Assembly (NCBI GenBank): GCA_902776475.1
Contig: CACYQD010000020.1
Location: forward strand, 1 to 64,000
DNA length: 64,000 nucleotides
DNA from: an uncultured Prevotellaceae bacterium
Lineage (GTDB): Bacteria; Bacteroidota; Bacteroidia; Bacteroidales; Bacteroidaceae
Reading direction: 5' to 3'
Numbering within the stretch: the first letter of the stretch is position 1; every line of letters starts with the position of its first letter. Below the pieces are notes generated by a model. The model was given only the letters and a program-made list of their open reading frames with translations. It ran no database searches and was not told where the DNA came from. The position numbers and the translations under genes were made by a program. Below are positions 43,731-53,008 of this stretch, piece after piece.

Positions 43731-43822
43731 CCCCCTCACCTGACCTCTCCCTCAGGGAGAGGGATATTTTCGGAGGGAGAGGGATGCCCCCTCACCTAAC
43801 CTCTCCCTCAGGGAGAGGGATT
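43731..43822 (+). repeat. REP-like cluster
   Basis: Two CCCCTCACCT(G/A)ACCTCTCCCTCAGGGAGAGGGAT units 56 bases apart, directly after fbp. Confidence 0.8.
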
Positions 43823-43861
43823 GTTTCGCACTGAAGGGCGATAATTGTTGTTGAACGCAAA

Positions 43862-43884
43862 AGCCCAGGGCGTTGCCCTGGGCT
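43862..43884 (+). terminator. Terminator after fbp
   Basis: AGCCCAGGGC-GTT-GCCCTGGGCT, perfect 10-bp stem, followed by AATTGTTTGTT. Confidence 0.7.
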
Positions 43885-43932
43885 AATTGTTTGTTGGCCT
43901 TTTAGGCCGCATAATAACTGCAAATTGCAAAT

Positions 43933-43975
43933 AACGAGGGCGGTGCAAAACCTTTGTTTTGACACATCCCTCGTT
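43933..43975 (-). terminator. Probable terminator after pgm
   Basis: AACGAGGG/CCCTCGTT arms enclosing an inner CAAAAC/GTTTTG hairpin; reading leftward it follows the pgm stop by about 8 bases. Confidence 0.5.
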
Positions 43976-43983
43976 TGTTTGTG

Positions 43984-45735
43984 TTAGTCGAGCTTGAGGT
44001 CTTTCTTGATTTCTTCAATCTTCTCCTGGGCATCGGCCATGCAACGCTCGTAGCAGCCGGCGCACTTGAAGGAAGGATCCTTAACCTCAATGTAGAACTT
44101 GATCTTCGGCTCGGTGCCTGACGGACGTACGGACACCTTGGTGTCGTCATCACAGAACCACTGCAAGACGTTCGATGTGTCGGGCATGTCGAGCTTGCAG
44201 ACGTTGCCCTCGGCATCCTTGGCCTCCAGTTTCTGGAAGTCCTTCCACAGCACGATCTTGGAACCGCCGAGAGTGGTGGGCGGAGTGTTGCGGAAGTTGG
44301 TCATCATCTGCTTGATCTCGTCGGCACCGGTCTTTCCTGGACGCACGACGTTGACCGTGAACTCACGTGAGAAGCCATACTCCTTATAGATGTTCATGAG
44401 CAGATCATAGAGCGTCATGCCATTGTCCTTGGCCCATGCGGCAATCTCGCAGATAAGGCAGATAGAAGCTGGGGAGTCCTTATCGCGCACCTTGTCGAAC
44501 GGCAGGAAGCCGAAGCTCTCCTCACCACCGCCGATGTACTTGTTGACACCCTCGGAGACACGGATCTCGTTGGCAATCCACTTGAAGCCAGTGTAGCAGT
44601 CGCGGAGTTCCACACCATTCTTGTCGGCAATCTTCTTGATGAGTTCGGTAGTGACGATAGTCTTCACGAGGAACTCGTTGCCCTTCAACTGACCCAGTTT
44701 CTTCTTGTTGGCGATGATATACCAGCAGAACATCATGCAGGTCTGGTTGCCGTTGAGGATTTCCCACTCACCCTTGGCATTGCGGCAGACGATGGCCAGA
44801 CGGTCGGCGTCGGGGTCGGAGGCGATGACAAGGTCGGCATTCAGGCGAGTGCCCAGTTTCATGCCCAGCGTCATGGCCTCGGGGTTCTCCGGGTTGGGAG
44901 ACACCACTGTGGGGAAGTTGCCGTCGATGACCATCTGCTCCGGCACCACATGGATGTTTTGGAAGCCCCATGAGCGCAGAGCCTCAGGGATGATGACGCG
45001 GCCCGTACCGTGCATCGGCGAATAGACGATGTTGAGGTCTTTCTGACGCAGGATCACATCCTGGTCAACCATGGCCTCCTTGACAGCCTGGAGATAATCC
45101 CAGTCCATCTCACCGCCGATGATCTCGATGAGCAGTTTGTTGCCCTCAAACTTCACGTCGTCGATGGTCACCTTGTTGACCTCGTCGATGATGCCCTTGT
45201 CATGGGGAGCCAACACCTGTGCGCCGTCATCCCAATAAGCCTTGTAGCCGTTGTACTCACGGGGATTGTGAGAGGCTGTGACATTGACACCAGCCTGGCA
45301 GCCCAGCTGACGGATGGCGAAAGAGATTTCCGGAGTGGGTCTGAGGCTCTCGAAGAGATAGACCTTGATGCCATTGGCCGAGAAAATGTCGGCGACGGTC
45401 TCGGCGAACATACGGCCGTTGTTGCGGCAGTCATGTCCTACAACCACGCTGAGGTCATTGCGGCCCGGGAAAGCCTTGAGTATGTAATTGGCGAAGCCCT
45501 GAGTGGCCATACCAACGATATACTTGTTCATGCGGTTGGTGCCGGCACCCATGATGCCGCGCAGTCCGCCGGTACCAAACTCAAGGTCGCGGTAGAAGGC
45601 ATCGATGAGTTCGGTCTTGTCCTCATTGTCGAGCATGGCCTGTACGGCCTTCCGTGTTTCTTCATCGAATGACGGAGAAAGCCATACTTTGGCTCTTTCC
45701 TCACATTGTTTAATCAGTTCAGCGTTATTTTCCAT
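43984..45735 (-). CDS. pgm: Phosphoglucomutase/phosphomannomutase
   Basis: 583 residues, alpha-D-phosphohexomutase family; interconverts hexose 6- and 1-phosphates, feeding nucleotide-sugar synthesis. All four active-site loops are present: phosphoserine loop TASHNPREYNGYK, metal loop ASDPDADRLAI, sugar loop GGGEESFGF and phosphate loop RPSGTEPKIKFYIEV. A -7 box TAAATTTGC (complement of 45785..45793) lies about 50 bases upstream. Single gene. Confidence 0.95.
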   Translation of the reverse strand: MENNAELIKQCEERAKVWLSPSFDEETRKAVQAMLDNEDKTELIDAFYRDLEFGTGGLRGIMGAGTNRMNKYIVGMATQGFANYILKAFPGRNDLSVVVGHDCRNNGRMFAETVADIFSANGIKVYLFESLRPTPEISFAIRQLGCQAGVNVTASHNPREYNGYKAYWDDGAQVLAPHDKGIIDEVNKVTIDDVKFEGNKLLIEIIGGEMDWDYLQAVKEAMVDQDVILRQKDLNIVYSPMHGTGRVIIPEALRSWGFQNIHVVPEQMVIDGNFPTVVSPNPENPEAMTLGMKLGTRLNADLVIASDPDADRLAIVCRNAKGEWEILNGNQTCMMFCWYIIANKKKLGQLKGNEFLVKTIVTTELIKKIADKNGVELRDCYTGFKWIANEIRVSEGVNKYIGGGEESFGFLPFDKVRDKDSPASICLICEIAAWAKDNGMTLYDLLMNIYKEYGFSREFTVNVVRPGKTGADEIKQMMTNFRNTPPTTLGGSKIVLWKDFQKLEAKDAEGNVCKLDMPDTSNVLQWFCDDDTKVSVRPSGTEPKIKFYIEVKDPSFKCAGCYERCMADAQEKIEEIKKDLKLD

Positions 45736-45844
45736 AATATATTAAATAAATGAATAAAGTGTTATCAGGTGAAAGATTGATTGGGCAAATTTACAAAAAA
45801 AAACCGAAATGACACAGATTATCCGGCAAAATGTTTGTCATTAT

Positions 45845-45876
45845 TTTGTTTTTTTTCCTCATTATTGTAATTTTGC
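45845..45876 (+). promoter_or_regulatory. Promoter of rlmH
   Basis: TTTG 45845..45848, 19 bases, TAATTTTGC 45868..45876. Because it abuts an in-frame ATG at 45877, transcription must start inside the longest open frame, which rules out that ATG. Confidence 0.8.
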
Positions 45877-45960
45877 ATGAGTCAAGTGTCAACCACTCCC
45901 CCCGCACCCCATGAATACGAAACGGAAGTACGAGTTGCATCAAAAAACGGAGAAAAAATC

Positions 45961-46431
45961 ATGAAGACCACCCTGCTTGTGGTCGGCAAGACCACCGACA
46001 AGCATATCGCCGCCTGCATCGACGACTACCGCGAGCGGATCGGTCACTATATGCCTTTCTCGCTGGTGACCATTCCTGAATTGAAAAACACGAAAAGCCT
46101 CACGGCCCAGCAACAGAAAGACCGTGAGGGAGAACTGATTCTGAAGCAGTTGCAAGACAGCGACCACGTGGTGCTGCTCGACGAGCACGGCGTGGAAAGG
46201 CGCAGCATCGAATTTGCGGGATGGATAGAGAAAAAGCAACAGGCGTTGCGGCACCTCGTCTTTATCATCGGCGGGCCCTATGGTTTCTCCGAAGCTGTCT
46301 ATCGCCGTGCCAACGAGAAAATCTCACTCTCGAAGATGACCTTCTCGCACCAGATGGTCAGGCTGATTTTCACTGAACAGTTTTACAGGGCCTGCACCAT
46401 CATCAAGGGAGAGCCTTATCACCATGAATAA
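45961..46431 (+). CDS. rlmH: 23S rRNA (pseudouridine-1915-N3)-methyltransferase
   Basis: 156 residues, SPOUT methyltransferase that modifies helix 69 of 23S rRNA. MKTTLLVVGKT, LLDEHGVERRSIEFA, FIIGGPYGFSE (knot/SAM loop) and the conserved C-terminus SLSKMTFSHQMVRLIFTEQFYRA with HHE at the end. Start ATG 45961 from family length and the promoter position. The 3' end overlaps the convergent maf gene by 29 bases. Confidence 0.95.
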   Translation: MKTTLLVVGKTTDKHIAACIDDYRERIGHYMPFSLVTIPELKNTKSLTAQQQKDREGELILKQLQDSDHVVLLDEHGVERRSIEFAGWIEKKQQALRHLVFIIGGPYGFSEAVYRRANEKISLSKMTFSHQMVRLIFTEQFYRACTIIKGEPYHHE

Positions 46432-47005
46432 GCTTCTCCCAACCGATCATATCCACTAATTCCTGGTAGATGCGCTGCACGGGTAGTCCCATGACATTGA
46501 AATAGCTGCCCATGAGTCCTGTGACGCCCACATAGCCAATCCATTCCTGTATGCCATACGCGCCTGCCTTGTCGAAAGGCAGGTAGTTACGGATGTAGTA
46601 GTCGATCTCATCATCGGTGAGATGCTTGAAAGAGACCTCTGAGGTGACGGAGAACGTGCGCTGCTGTTCGCAGGTGGTCAGACAGACACCCGTGATGACC
46701 TTGTGCGTCTGTCCGCTGAGCGCATGGAGCATTTCAGAAGCCTCCTTGGGAGAGGCGGGTTTGCCGAGAACTCTGTCACCGAGCACGACGATGGTGTCGG
46801 CCGTGATGACCAGTTCGTCAGGTGACAGGATATTCTTATAGGCGGCGGCTTTGTTTTTTGAGATATAGGCTGCCACGTCATCGACAGGGAGGTCGGCGGG
46901 ATAGGACTCGTCGATGCCTTTCAAGACTTTCACCTGAAAGTCGATGTTGAGCCCCGCGAGAAGTTCGCGGCGGCGGGGGGAATTGCTGGCTAAGATGATT
47001 TTCAT
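46403..47005 (-). CDS. maf: Maf-family nucleoside triphosphate pyrophosphatase
   Basis: 200 residues. IILASNSPRRRELLAGL is the family start; DTIVVLGDRVLGKP and YGIQEWIGYVGVTGLMGSYFNVMGLPV complete the active site. Hydrolyses non-canonical or m5U/dTTP-type nucleotides (house-cleaning). It lies 97 bases downstream of kdsC in the same direction and overlaps rlmH tail to tail by 29 bases, with both C-termini encoded there. Confidence 0.94.
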   Translation of the reverse strand: MKIILASNSPRRRELLAGLNIDFQVKVLKGIDESYPADLPVDDVAAYISKNKAAAYKNILSPDELVITADTIVVLGDRVLGKPASPKEASEMLHALSGQTHKVITGVCLTTCEQQRTFSVTSEVSFKHLTDDEIDYYIRNYLPFDKAGAYGIQEWIGYVGVTGLMGSYFNVMGLPVQRIYQELVDMIGWEKLIHGDKALP

Positions 47006-47021
47006 CGGTTGGAGGTTTTTT

Positions 47022-47082
47022 TCTAAGGGCTTTAAGGGCTTTAAGGTCTTTAAGGTCCTTAAGGTCCTTAGGGTCTTTAAGG
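47022..47082. repeat. 9-bp tandem repeat between kdsC and maf
   Basis: Seven units of (T/C)TTAAGG(G/T)C starting at 47022. Each unit contains the near-palindrome CTTAAGG. It fills most of the 96-base gap upstream of maf. Confidence 0.85.
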
Positions 47083-47101
47083 AATTTGAGGGGTTGAGGG
47101 G

Positions 47102-47620
47102 TTACCAGCCGAAGGCTTCGGCGCCGCTGAGCCATTTGCCGTGAGCGCGGAGGACCTGCTCGATGACGTCTCGGGCACAGCCGTCACCGCCCTTGCGGTC
47201 GCTGATGTAGCGGCAGACACGCTTGATGTCGGGCGACGCATCAGAGGGGCAACAGGGACATCCGCAGCAGCACATGACCTCATAATCGGGGATGTCGTCG
47301 CCCATGTAGATCACCTCCTCGTCGGACAGGTCGTATTTTTTGAGGAACTCCTTATAGACCTTGACTTTGACGGCACTTCCCAGATAGATGTCGCTGACGC
47401 CAAGATACTCATAGCGGAGGCGGATGTTGGGCGTGCGCCCCCCTGTGATGATCGCAATGCGAAGGCCCATCTTCATCGCCAGTTGGATGGCATAGCCATC
47501 CTGGATATTGATGGTGCGCAACGGCTCCCCCATGGCGTCCATGGAGATGGTCTGTCTGCTCAGTACACCATCCACGTCGAAGATGATGGCCTTGATGCTT
47601 TTCAAATCATAATTGATCAT
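47102..47620 (-). CDS. kdsC: KDO-8-phosphate phosphatase (HAD, KdsC-type)
   Basis: 172 residues, C0-capped HAD phosphatase making KDO for lipid A. Motif I FDVDGVLS, motif II ITGG, motif III Lys in KYDLSDEEV, motif [11 protein letters not shown], and the C-terminal [16 protein letters not shown]. Six Cys in eight residues (CCCGCPCC) sit after motif IV, where relatives usually have one or two. In a leftward series after the nitroreductase gene (21-base gap) and before maf. Confidence 0.92.
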   Translation of the reverse strand: MINYDLKSIKAIIFDVDGVLSRQTISMDAMGEPLRTINIQDGYAIQLAMKMGLRIAIITGGRTPNIRLRYEYLGVSDIYLGSAVKVKVYKEFLKKYDLSDEEVIYMGDDIPDYEVMCCCGCPCCPSDASPDIKRVCRYISDRKGGDGCARDVIEQVLRAHGKWLSGAEAFGW

Positions 47621-47641
47621 AGTGAGTTTTCCAAATTGTCG

Positions 47642-48172
47642 TCATTCGTATTTTTCAGGATGGACGTTCTCCCACAGGAGATTCTCATCATTATGCGGTC
47701 TGAGCGGAGCATGCGGCCTTCCGAAGGCCACGATGCAGAGCACATCGATTTCCTCTGGGATGTTGAGTATTCCCCTGACTACCTCAGCCGCTGTCGTGCC
47801 GTCGCTCAAGCGCCGTCCGCGGATCTGCACCCAACAGGAGGCCAGTCCCACATCCTCCGCCTGCAACTGCATGGCGAAAGCCGCGATGCTGCCATCCTCC
47901 ACCCAACAGTCGTTCTGCGTCGGATTGCCCGCGACCACCACAGCCAGGGCAGCATCCTTGATGAAAGCCGCCCCCTGTTCCTTGGCATCCGCCAGTTTGG
48001 CCAGGTCGGAAGGGTCATCGACGACGATGAACTGCCATGCGCGCTGGTTGCGCGACGTGGGTGACATCAGGGCGGCCCTGAGGATGAGCTGCACCTGTGA
48101 GGCAGACAAGTCACCCTCAGCGAAAACGCGGTGACTTCTGCGAGTTGCTATCAGTTTTTCGAAATCCATCAT
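47642..48172 (-). CDS. Nitroreductase-family flavoprotein
   Basis: 176 residues. FMN-binding start TRRSHRVFAEGDL, SPTSRNQRAWQFIVV, and C-terminal IVAFGRPHAPLRP. NAD(P)H-dependent reductase; physiological substrate unknown. A TATTTTTGC box directly abuts the ATG (complement of 48173..48181), so it is either leaderless or that box is chance. Upstream of kdsC by 21 bases. Confidence 0.88.
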   Translation of the reverse strand: MMDFEKLIATRRSHRVFAEGDLSASQVQLILRAALMSPTSRNQRAWQFIVVDDPSDLAKLADAKEQGAAFIKDAALAVVVAGNPTQNDCWVEDGSIAAFAMQLQAEDVGLASCWVQIRGRRLSDGTTAAEVVRGILNIPEEIDVLCIVAFGRPHAPLRPHNDENLLWENVHPEKYE

Positions 48173-48226
48173 GCAAAAATACTGATTTTTCTGCTATTGA
48201 GGAAATAATCAAGCGAAAAAAACGTT

Positions 48227-50620
48227 ATGGTAATAATGAGACGGGAAACAGCATCATGCCTCATCTTCCTCCTGGGCTTTCTATATGCCCTGACCGTGGA
48301 GGCCCAGACCTTCACCCTGCACGGAAAGGTGAGCGATGAAAACAACAACCCTTTGGAACTGGCCACCGTTGCCGTACCGAAGCAAGGCCACGTCACCTTC
48401 ACGAACCTCAAAGGAGAGTACAACATCCAGTTGTCCTCCGCTGACAGTGTGGAGGTGCGTTTCTCCATGGTCGGTTATCAGACCAAGACCCGTGTGCTCC
48501 GCAAGCCCAAGGGCGTCCAGACCCTCATCATCCAACTCACCAGCGACAATGAACTCGACGAACTGCTCGTCATCAGGAAGCGCCGCCAAACCGGACAGAG
48601 CGAGGAACTCGACACCAAGGACATGAAGAACACGCCCTCGGTCACCGGCAATGCCGTGGAGGAACTCATCCAGAGCCAGGCGGGCGTATCCACCCACAAC
48701 GAATTGTCGTCGCAGTACAACGTGCGCGGCGGCAGTTTCGATGAAAACAGCGTATATATAAATAATGTGGAAGTTTTCCGACCGTTTCTCGTTCGCAGCG
48801 GTCAGCAGGAAGGTCTCTCGGTGATCAATCCCGACATGGTGGAGTCGATCAGTTTCTCCACCGGCGGTTTCGAAGCCAAGTACGGCGACAAGATGGCCTC
48901 CGCCCTCGACATCACCTATAAGCGCCCCAAAGCCCTGGAAGGCAGCGTTTCCGCCAGTCTGCTTGGAGGCAGCGCCTATTTAGGAGTGAGCAACAAGAAA
49001 GTGTCGTGGAGCAATGGCCTGAGATACAAGACCAACCGTTACCTCTTAGGGTCGCTGGAGACCAAGGGAGAGTACAACCCCAATTTCCTTGACTACCAGA
49101 CCTATCTGAGTTACCATCCCAACAAGCGATGGACCATTGACATCATCGGCAACATCTCCGAGAACCATTACAATTTCGTGCCCCACGACCGTGAGACCAA
49201 CTTCGGTACGATGGAGAACGTGAAGAGTTTCAAGGTGTATTTCGACGGCAAGGAGAAAGACATCTTCCGCACCTGGTTTGGCATGGCGAACATCAGCCGC
49301 CACATCACCGACAAGACCACCCTCTCGCTGATCACCTCCGCCTTCTACACCAAGGAGCAGGAGAAATATGACATCCAGGGCCAGTACTGGCTCACGCAGA
49401 CCGAGACCAGCGAGAACCTCGGCGTGGGCACCTACATGGAGCACGCCCGCAACTACCTGGAAGCCAATGTGGAGACCTTCAAACTCGTGCTCCGCCACAA
49501 AGCCGGCCGACATGACTACCAAGCCGGACTGACCTACAAGACGGAGCACATCACCGAGAACAGCCGCGAGTATGAGATGCGCGACTCCGCCGGATATACC
49601 ATGCCCCACACCGGGAAGGACCTCTACATGATCTACTCGCTGAACGCCCGCAACACCCTCGACGCCAACCGTCTGGAGACCTACGTGCAAGACACCTGGC
49701 GGTGGAACAACGCCGAAGAGACAGCTTTCTACACCCTCAACTACGGCGTGCGGTTCTCGCACTGGAACTTCAACCACGAGAGCATTGTCAGTCCGCGCGT
49801 CTCGCTGGCCATCGTGCCCGCCTTCAACAACGACGTCACCTTCCGTCTCGCCACCGGACTCTACTACCAAGCCCCCTTCTTCAAGGAGCTCAGAGACACC
49901 ACCACCATCAACGGCATCACCTATGCCACGCTGAACAAGAAGATCAAGAGCCAGCGCTCCATCCACTTCATCGGTGCCGTCGATTACCGGTTTAAGATGA
50001 GAGAGCGCAACTACCGATTCAGTGCCGAAGCCTACTACAAATACCTGTCGAACCTCGTGCCCTACAGCGTGAGCAACGTGAAGGTGGTGTATTACGGCCA
50101 GAACGAAGCCAACGGCCATGCCGCAGGCCTCGACCTGAAGCTCTACGGCGAGTTCGTGCCCGGCACCGACTCCTGGATCAGCATCTCGGTGATGAACACG
50201 AAGATGAAACTGCATGGCAAGTCCATCCCTCTGCCCACCGACCAGCGGTATGCCCTCAACCTGTTTTTCACTGATTATTTCCCCAACACCGAGCGCTGGA
50301 AGATGTCGCTCAAACTCGCCTATGCCGACGGACTGCCTTTCAGTGCGCCCCACCGCGGCATCGAGAACTTCAACTTCCGCGCCCCCGCCTATAAGCGCGC
50401 CGATATCGGCATGAGTTTCAGGGCCTTGGACAACGAGAAGAAGACCCACAAGCGCAATCCTTTGCGCAACATCTGGCTCGGTGTGGATTGCCTCAATCTC
50501 TTCGGCATCAACAACGTCAACTCCTACTATTGGATCACCGATGTCACCAACCAGCAGTATGCCGTGCCCAACTACCTGACAGGGCGGCAAATCAACGGCA
50601 GAGTGCTCGTGGAATTCTGA
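48227..50620 (+). CDS. TonB-dependent outer-membrane receptor
   Basis: 797 residues (ATG 48236 would give 794). Signal peptide to VEAQ, then a carboxypeptidase-regulatory-like domain (FTLHGKVSDENNNPLELATV; VEVRFSMVGYQTKT), a plug domain (QAGVSTHNELSSQYNVRGGSFDENSVYINNVEVFRP in pieces) and a 22-strand-type barrel ending GRVLVEF. No SusD partner is adjacent, so it is unlikely to be a Sus-type glycan importer; ligand unknown. Divergent from the nitroreductase gene. Confidence 0.93.
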   Translation: MVIMRRETASCLIFLLGFLYALTVEAQTFTLHGKVSDENNNPLELATVAVPKQGHVTFTNLKGEYNIQLSSADSVEVRFSMVGYQTKTRVLRKPKGVQTLIIQLTSDNELDELLVIRKRRQTGQSEELDTKDMKNTPSVTGNAVEELIQSQAGVSTHNELSSQYNVRGGSFDENSVYINNVEVFRPFLVRSGQQEGLSVINPDMVESISFSTGGFEAKYGDKMASALDITYKRPKALEGSVSASLLGGSAYLGVSNKKVSWSNGLRYKTNRYLLGSLETKGEYNPNFLDYQTYLSYHPNKRWTIDIIGNISENHYNFVPHDRETNFGTMENVKSFKVYFDGKEKDIFRTWFGMANISRHITDKTTLSLITSAFYTKEQEKYDIQGQYWLTQTETSENLGVGTYMEHARNYLEANVETFKLVLRHKAGRHDYQAGLTYKTEHITENSREYEMRDSAGYTMPHTGKDLYMIYSLNARNTLDANRLETYVQDTWRWNNAEETAFYTLNYGVRFSHWNFNHESIVSPRVSLAIVPAFNNDVTFRLATGLYYQAPFFKELRDTTTINGITYATLNKKIKSQRSIHFIGAVDYRFKMRERNYRFSAEAYYKYLSNLVPYSVSNVKVVYYGQNEANGHAAGLDLKLYGEFVPGTDSWISISVMNTKMKLHGKSIPLPTDQRYALNLFFTDYFPNTERWKMSLKLAYADGLPFSAPHRGIENFNFRAPAYKRADIGMSFRALDNEKKTHKRNPLRNIWLGVDCLNLFGINNVNSYYWITDVTNQQYAVPNYLTGRQINGRVLVEF

Positions 50621-50756
50621 GAAGGGCATTGAAAATCGAAATAAATCATAAATTTCGGAATTATATACAAAGTATATAGATTTATTTTATTACTTTTGCA
50701 CAAAAATAAGAATCGTTCACTTCAGACACGAATCGTTCACTTTAAACTTTAGTTAT

Positions 50757-51161
50757 ATGAAAATCTCACACATCGAACATTTAGGAATCGCAGTACAGAG
50801 TATCGAGGAGTCACTCCCCTATTTCGAGGAAGTTCTTGGACTGAAATGCTATGCCGTGGAGGAAGTCGCTGACCAGAAGGTGAAGACCGCCTTCCTGAAG
50901 TGCGGCGAAGTGAAACTTGAGCTCCTGGAGCCCACTTCACCCGAGAGCACCATCCAGAAATGGCTCGACAAAGGCAACAAAGGCGTGCACCATGTTGCAT
51001 TCTGCATCGAGGACGGCGTGGCCAATGCCCTCGCAGAAGTAGATGCCAAGGGTATCCGCCTGATCGACAAGGCACCCCGCAAAGGCGCCGAGAATCTGAA
51101 CATCGCCTTCCTGCACCCGAAATCCACTTGCGGCATCCTCACGGAGCTCTGCGAGCACTAA
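50757..51161 (+). CDS. mce: Methylmalonyl-CoA epimerase
   Basis: 134 residues, vicinal-oxygen-chelate fold; interconverts (R)- and (S)-methylmalonyl-CoA in the succinate-propionate route. Metal ligands appear in IEHLGIAV, KLELLEP, HHVAFCIED and LTELCEH. Promoter box TACTTTTGC at 50691..50699. First gene of a cluster with the carboxyltransferase, a 52-residue protein and the biotin carrier. Confidence 0.93.
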   Translation: MKISHIEHLGIAVQSIEESLPYFEEVLGLKCYAVEEVADQKVKTAFLKCGEVKLELLEPTSPESTIQKWLDKGNKGVHHVAFCIEDGVANALAEVDAKGIRLIDKAPRKGAENLNIAFLHPKSTCGILTELCEH

Positions 51162-51224
51162 TCCACTTGTCAATCAGAGACTTAACATCTGCCGCCAGCC
51201 GGCAGACAAACCATAACAAAAAAA

Positions 51225-52790
51225 ATGAGCAAACAATTAGAGAAGATCAAAGCCCTTGTCGCCAAGCGCGAACAGGCCCGTCTTGGTGGCGGAGAGAAAG
51301 CGATTGAGAAACAGCACGCCCGTGGCAAGTACACTGCCCGCGAGCGCATTGACATGCTCCTCGACAAAGGCAGTTTCGAGGAGTTCGACATGTTCAAGCT
51401 CCACCGCTGCACCAATTTCGGCATGGAGAAGAAGCAATTCCTTGGCGACGGTGTCGTAGCCGGTTCCGGTACGATAGACGGCCGTCTGGTATATATTTTC
51501 GCCCAGGACTTCACGGTGAACGGAGGTTCCCTCTCCGAGACGATGGCCGAGAAGATCTGCAAAGTGATGGATATGGGTATGAAGATGGGAGCTCCCGTGA
51601 TCGGTATCAACGACTCCGGTGGTGCCCGCATCCAGGAAGGTATCAACGCCCTCGCCGGCTATGCCGAGATTTTCGAGCGCAACATCCTTGCTTCTGGAGT
51701 CATCCCGCAGATTTCCGGTATCTTCGGTCCTTGTGCCGGTGGTGCCGTATATTCCCCTGCCCTCACCGACTTCACCCTGATGATGGAGAACACCTCATAC
51801 ATGTTCCTCACCGGCCCGAAGGTGGTGAAGACCGTCACTGGCGAGGACGTCGATCAGGAGCACCTCGGCGGAGCCTCTGTGCACTCCACCAAGAGTGGTG
51901 TGACCCATTTCACCGCCGCTACCGAAGAGGAAGCCCTTGAGATGATCAAGACCCTGCTGAGCTATATCCCCTCCAACAACATGGAGGAGACCCCGCGCAA
52001 GGAATGCGACGACCCCATCGACCGCATGGAAGACAGTCTGAACGAGATTCTGCCCGACGATCCCAACATGGCCTACGACATGTACAAAGTGATCGCCGCC
52101 ATCACCGACAACGGAGAGTTCTTTGAGGTACAGCCCAAGTTTGCCAAGAACATCATCGTCGGTTTTGCCCGTTTCAACGGTCAGAGCGTCGGTATCGTGG
52201 CCAACCAGCCCTCCTGCTACGCCGGTGTGCTTGATGTGAACGCCAGCCGCAAGGGAGCCCGTTTCGTGCGTTTCTGCGACGCCTTCAACATCCCCATCGT
52301 CAGCCTTGTTGACGTGCCCGGATTCCTTCCCGGCACAGGTCAGGAATACAATGCCGTCATTCTGCACGGCGCCCAGTTGCTCTACGCCTACGGCGAGGCC
52401 ACAGTGCCCAAGGTGACCATCACCCTGCGCAAGAGTTATGGCGGCAGCCACATCGTGATGGGTTGCAAGCAGCTGCGCACTGACCTCAACTACGCCTGGC
52501 CCAACGCTGAGATCGCCGTCATGGGTGCCTCTGGTGCCGTGGCTGTGCTCTGCGCCAAGGAAGCCAAGGCCAAGAAAGACGCCGGAGAAGACGTCAAGGC
52601 CTTCCTCGCCGAGAAGGAGGATGAATACTCCGAGTTGTTCGCCAATCCCTATCAGGCAGCCAAGTATGGCTACATTGACGATGTGATTGAGCCCCGCAAC
52701 ACCCGTTTCCGCATCTGCCGGGCCCTCGCTCAGTTGGCCACCAAGCGTGAGAACCTGCCTGCCAAGAAGCACGGCAACATTCCGATGTAA
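51225..52790 (+). CDS. mmdA: Methylmalonyl-CoA decarboxylase / propionyl-CoA carboxylase carboxyltransferase subunit
   Basis: 521 residues, acyl-CoA carboxyltransferase with N- and C-halves of crotonase fold: [72 protein letters not shown], and [14 protein letters not shown] with YGGSHIVMG. Moves CO2 between methylmalonyl-CoA and biotin. Followed at once by the small protein and the biotin carrier, and preceded by mce. Confidence 0.93.
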   Translation: MSKQLEKIKALVAKREQARLGGGEKAIEKQHARGKYTARERIDMLLDKGSFEEFDMFKLHRCTNFGMEKKQFLGDGVVAGSGTIDGRLVYIFAQDFTVNGGSLSETMAEKICKVMDMGMKMGAPVIGINDSGGARIQEGINALAGYAEIFERNILASGVIPQISGIFGPCAGGAVYSPALTDFTLMMENTSYMFLTGPKVVKTVTGEDVDQEHLGGASVHSTKSGVTHFTAATEEEALEMIKTLLSYIPSNNMEETPRKECDDPIDRMEDSLNEILPDDPNMAYDMYKVIAAITDNGEFFEVQPKFAKNIIVGFARFNGQSVGIVANQPSCYAGVLDVNASRKGARFVRFCDAFNIPIVSLVDVPGFLPGTGQEYNAVILHGAQLLYAYGEATVPKVTITLRKSYGGSHIVMGCKQLRTDLNYAWPNAEIAVMGASGAVAVLCAKEAKAKKDAGEDVKAFLAEKEDEYSELFANPYQAAKYGYIDDVIEPRNTRFRICRALAQLATKRENLPAKKHGNIPM

Positions 52791-52817
52791 AGAATCAGAA
52801 ACCCAAATTCACGCAAG

Positions 52818-52976
52818 ATGGCAAAAGCAAGCAATGAGGTGTATGCGGCCATTGCAATGGCCCTGCACGAGTACAAGGGCAACAATGTACACGACAAGGA
52901 GGCTGGCATCATCACGATCCGTCCGCACCATACGGAGTGGAACGCCCATCTGCCGATGACCACCATGCATCCTTAA
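52818..52976 (+). CDS. 52-residue decarboxylase epsilon/gamma-like subunit
   Basis: Short gene starting ATG 52818 (MAKASNEVYAAIAMALHEYK) and ending TTMHP-stop at 52976. The pattern EVYAAIAMAL...HDKEAGIITI...WNAHLP resembles the soluble C-terminal tail of OadG/MmdD and the tiny MmdE subunit of sodium-pumping decarboxylases, which stabilise the complex. It lacks the membrane helix of OadG. It lies 27 bases after mmdA and 32 before the biotin carrier. Its position and conservation of pattern support a real gene. Confidence 0.75.
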   Translation: MAKASNEVYAAIAMALHEYKGNNVHDKEAGIITIRPHHTEWNAHLPMTTMHP

Positions 52977-53008
52977 GAGATCAATCACACGCAAAAACAA
53001 GATTTACA

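Noticed and set aside
45877-45960. Upstream start for rlmH
   Set aside because: The -7 box ends at 45876, so the transcript starts after this ATG; family length fits 45961.
46878-47135. Lys/Asp/Leu-repeat peptide antisense through the 9-bp repeat
   Set aside because: Its repeats only reflect translation of the tandem 9-mers, and it overlaps both maf and kdsC.
49046-50629. Long open frame antisense to the TonB receptor (527 codons)
   Set aside because: It mirrors the receptor's codon pattern, lacks family motifs, and the receptor on the other strand is clear.
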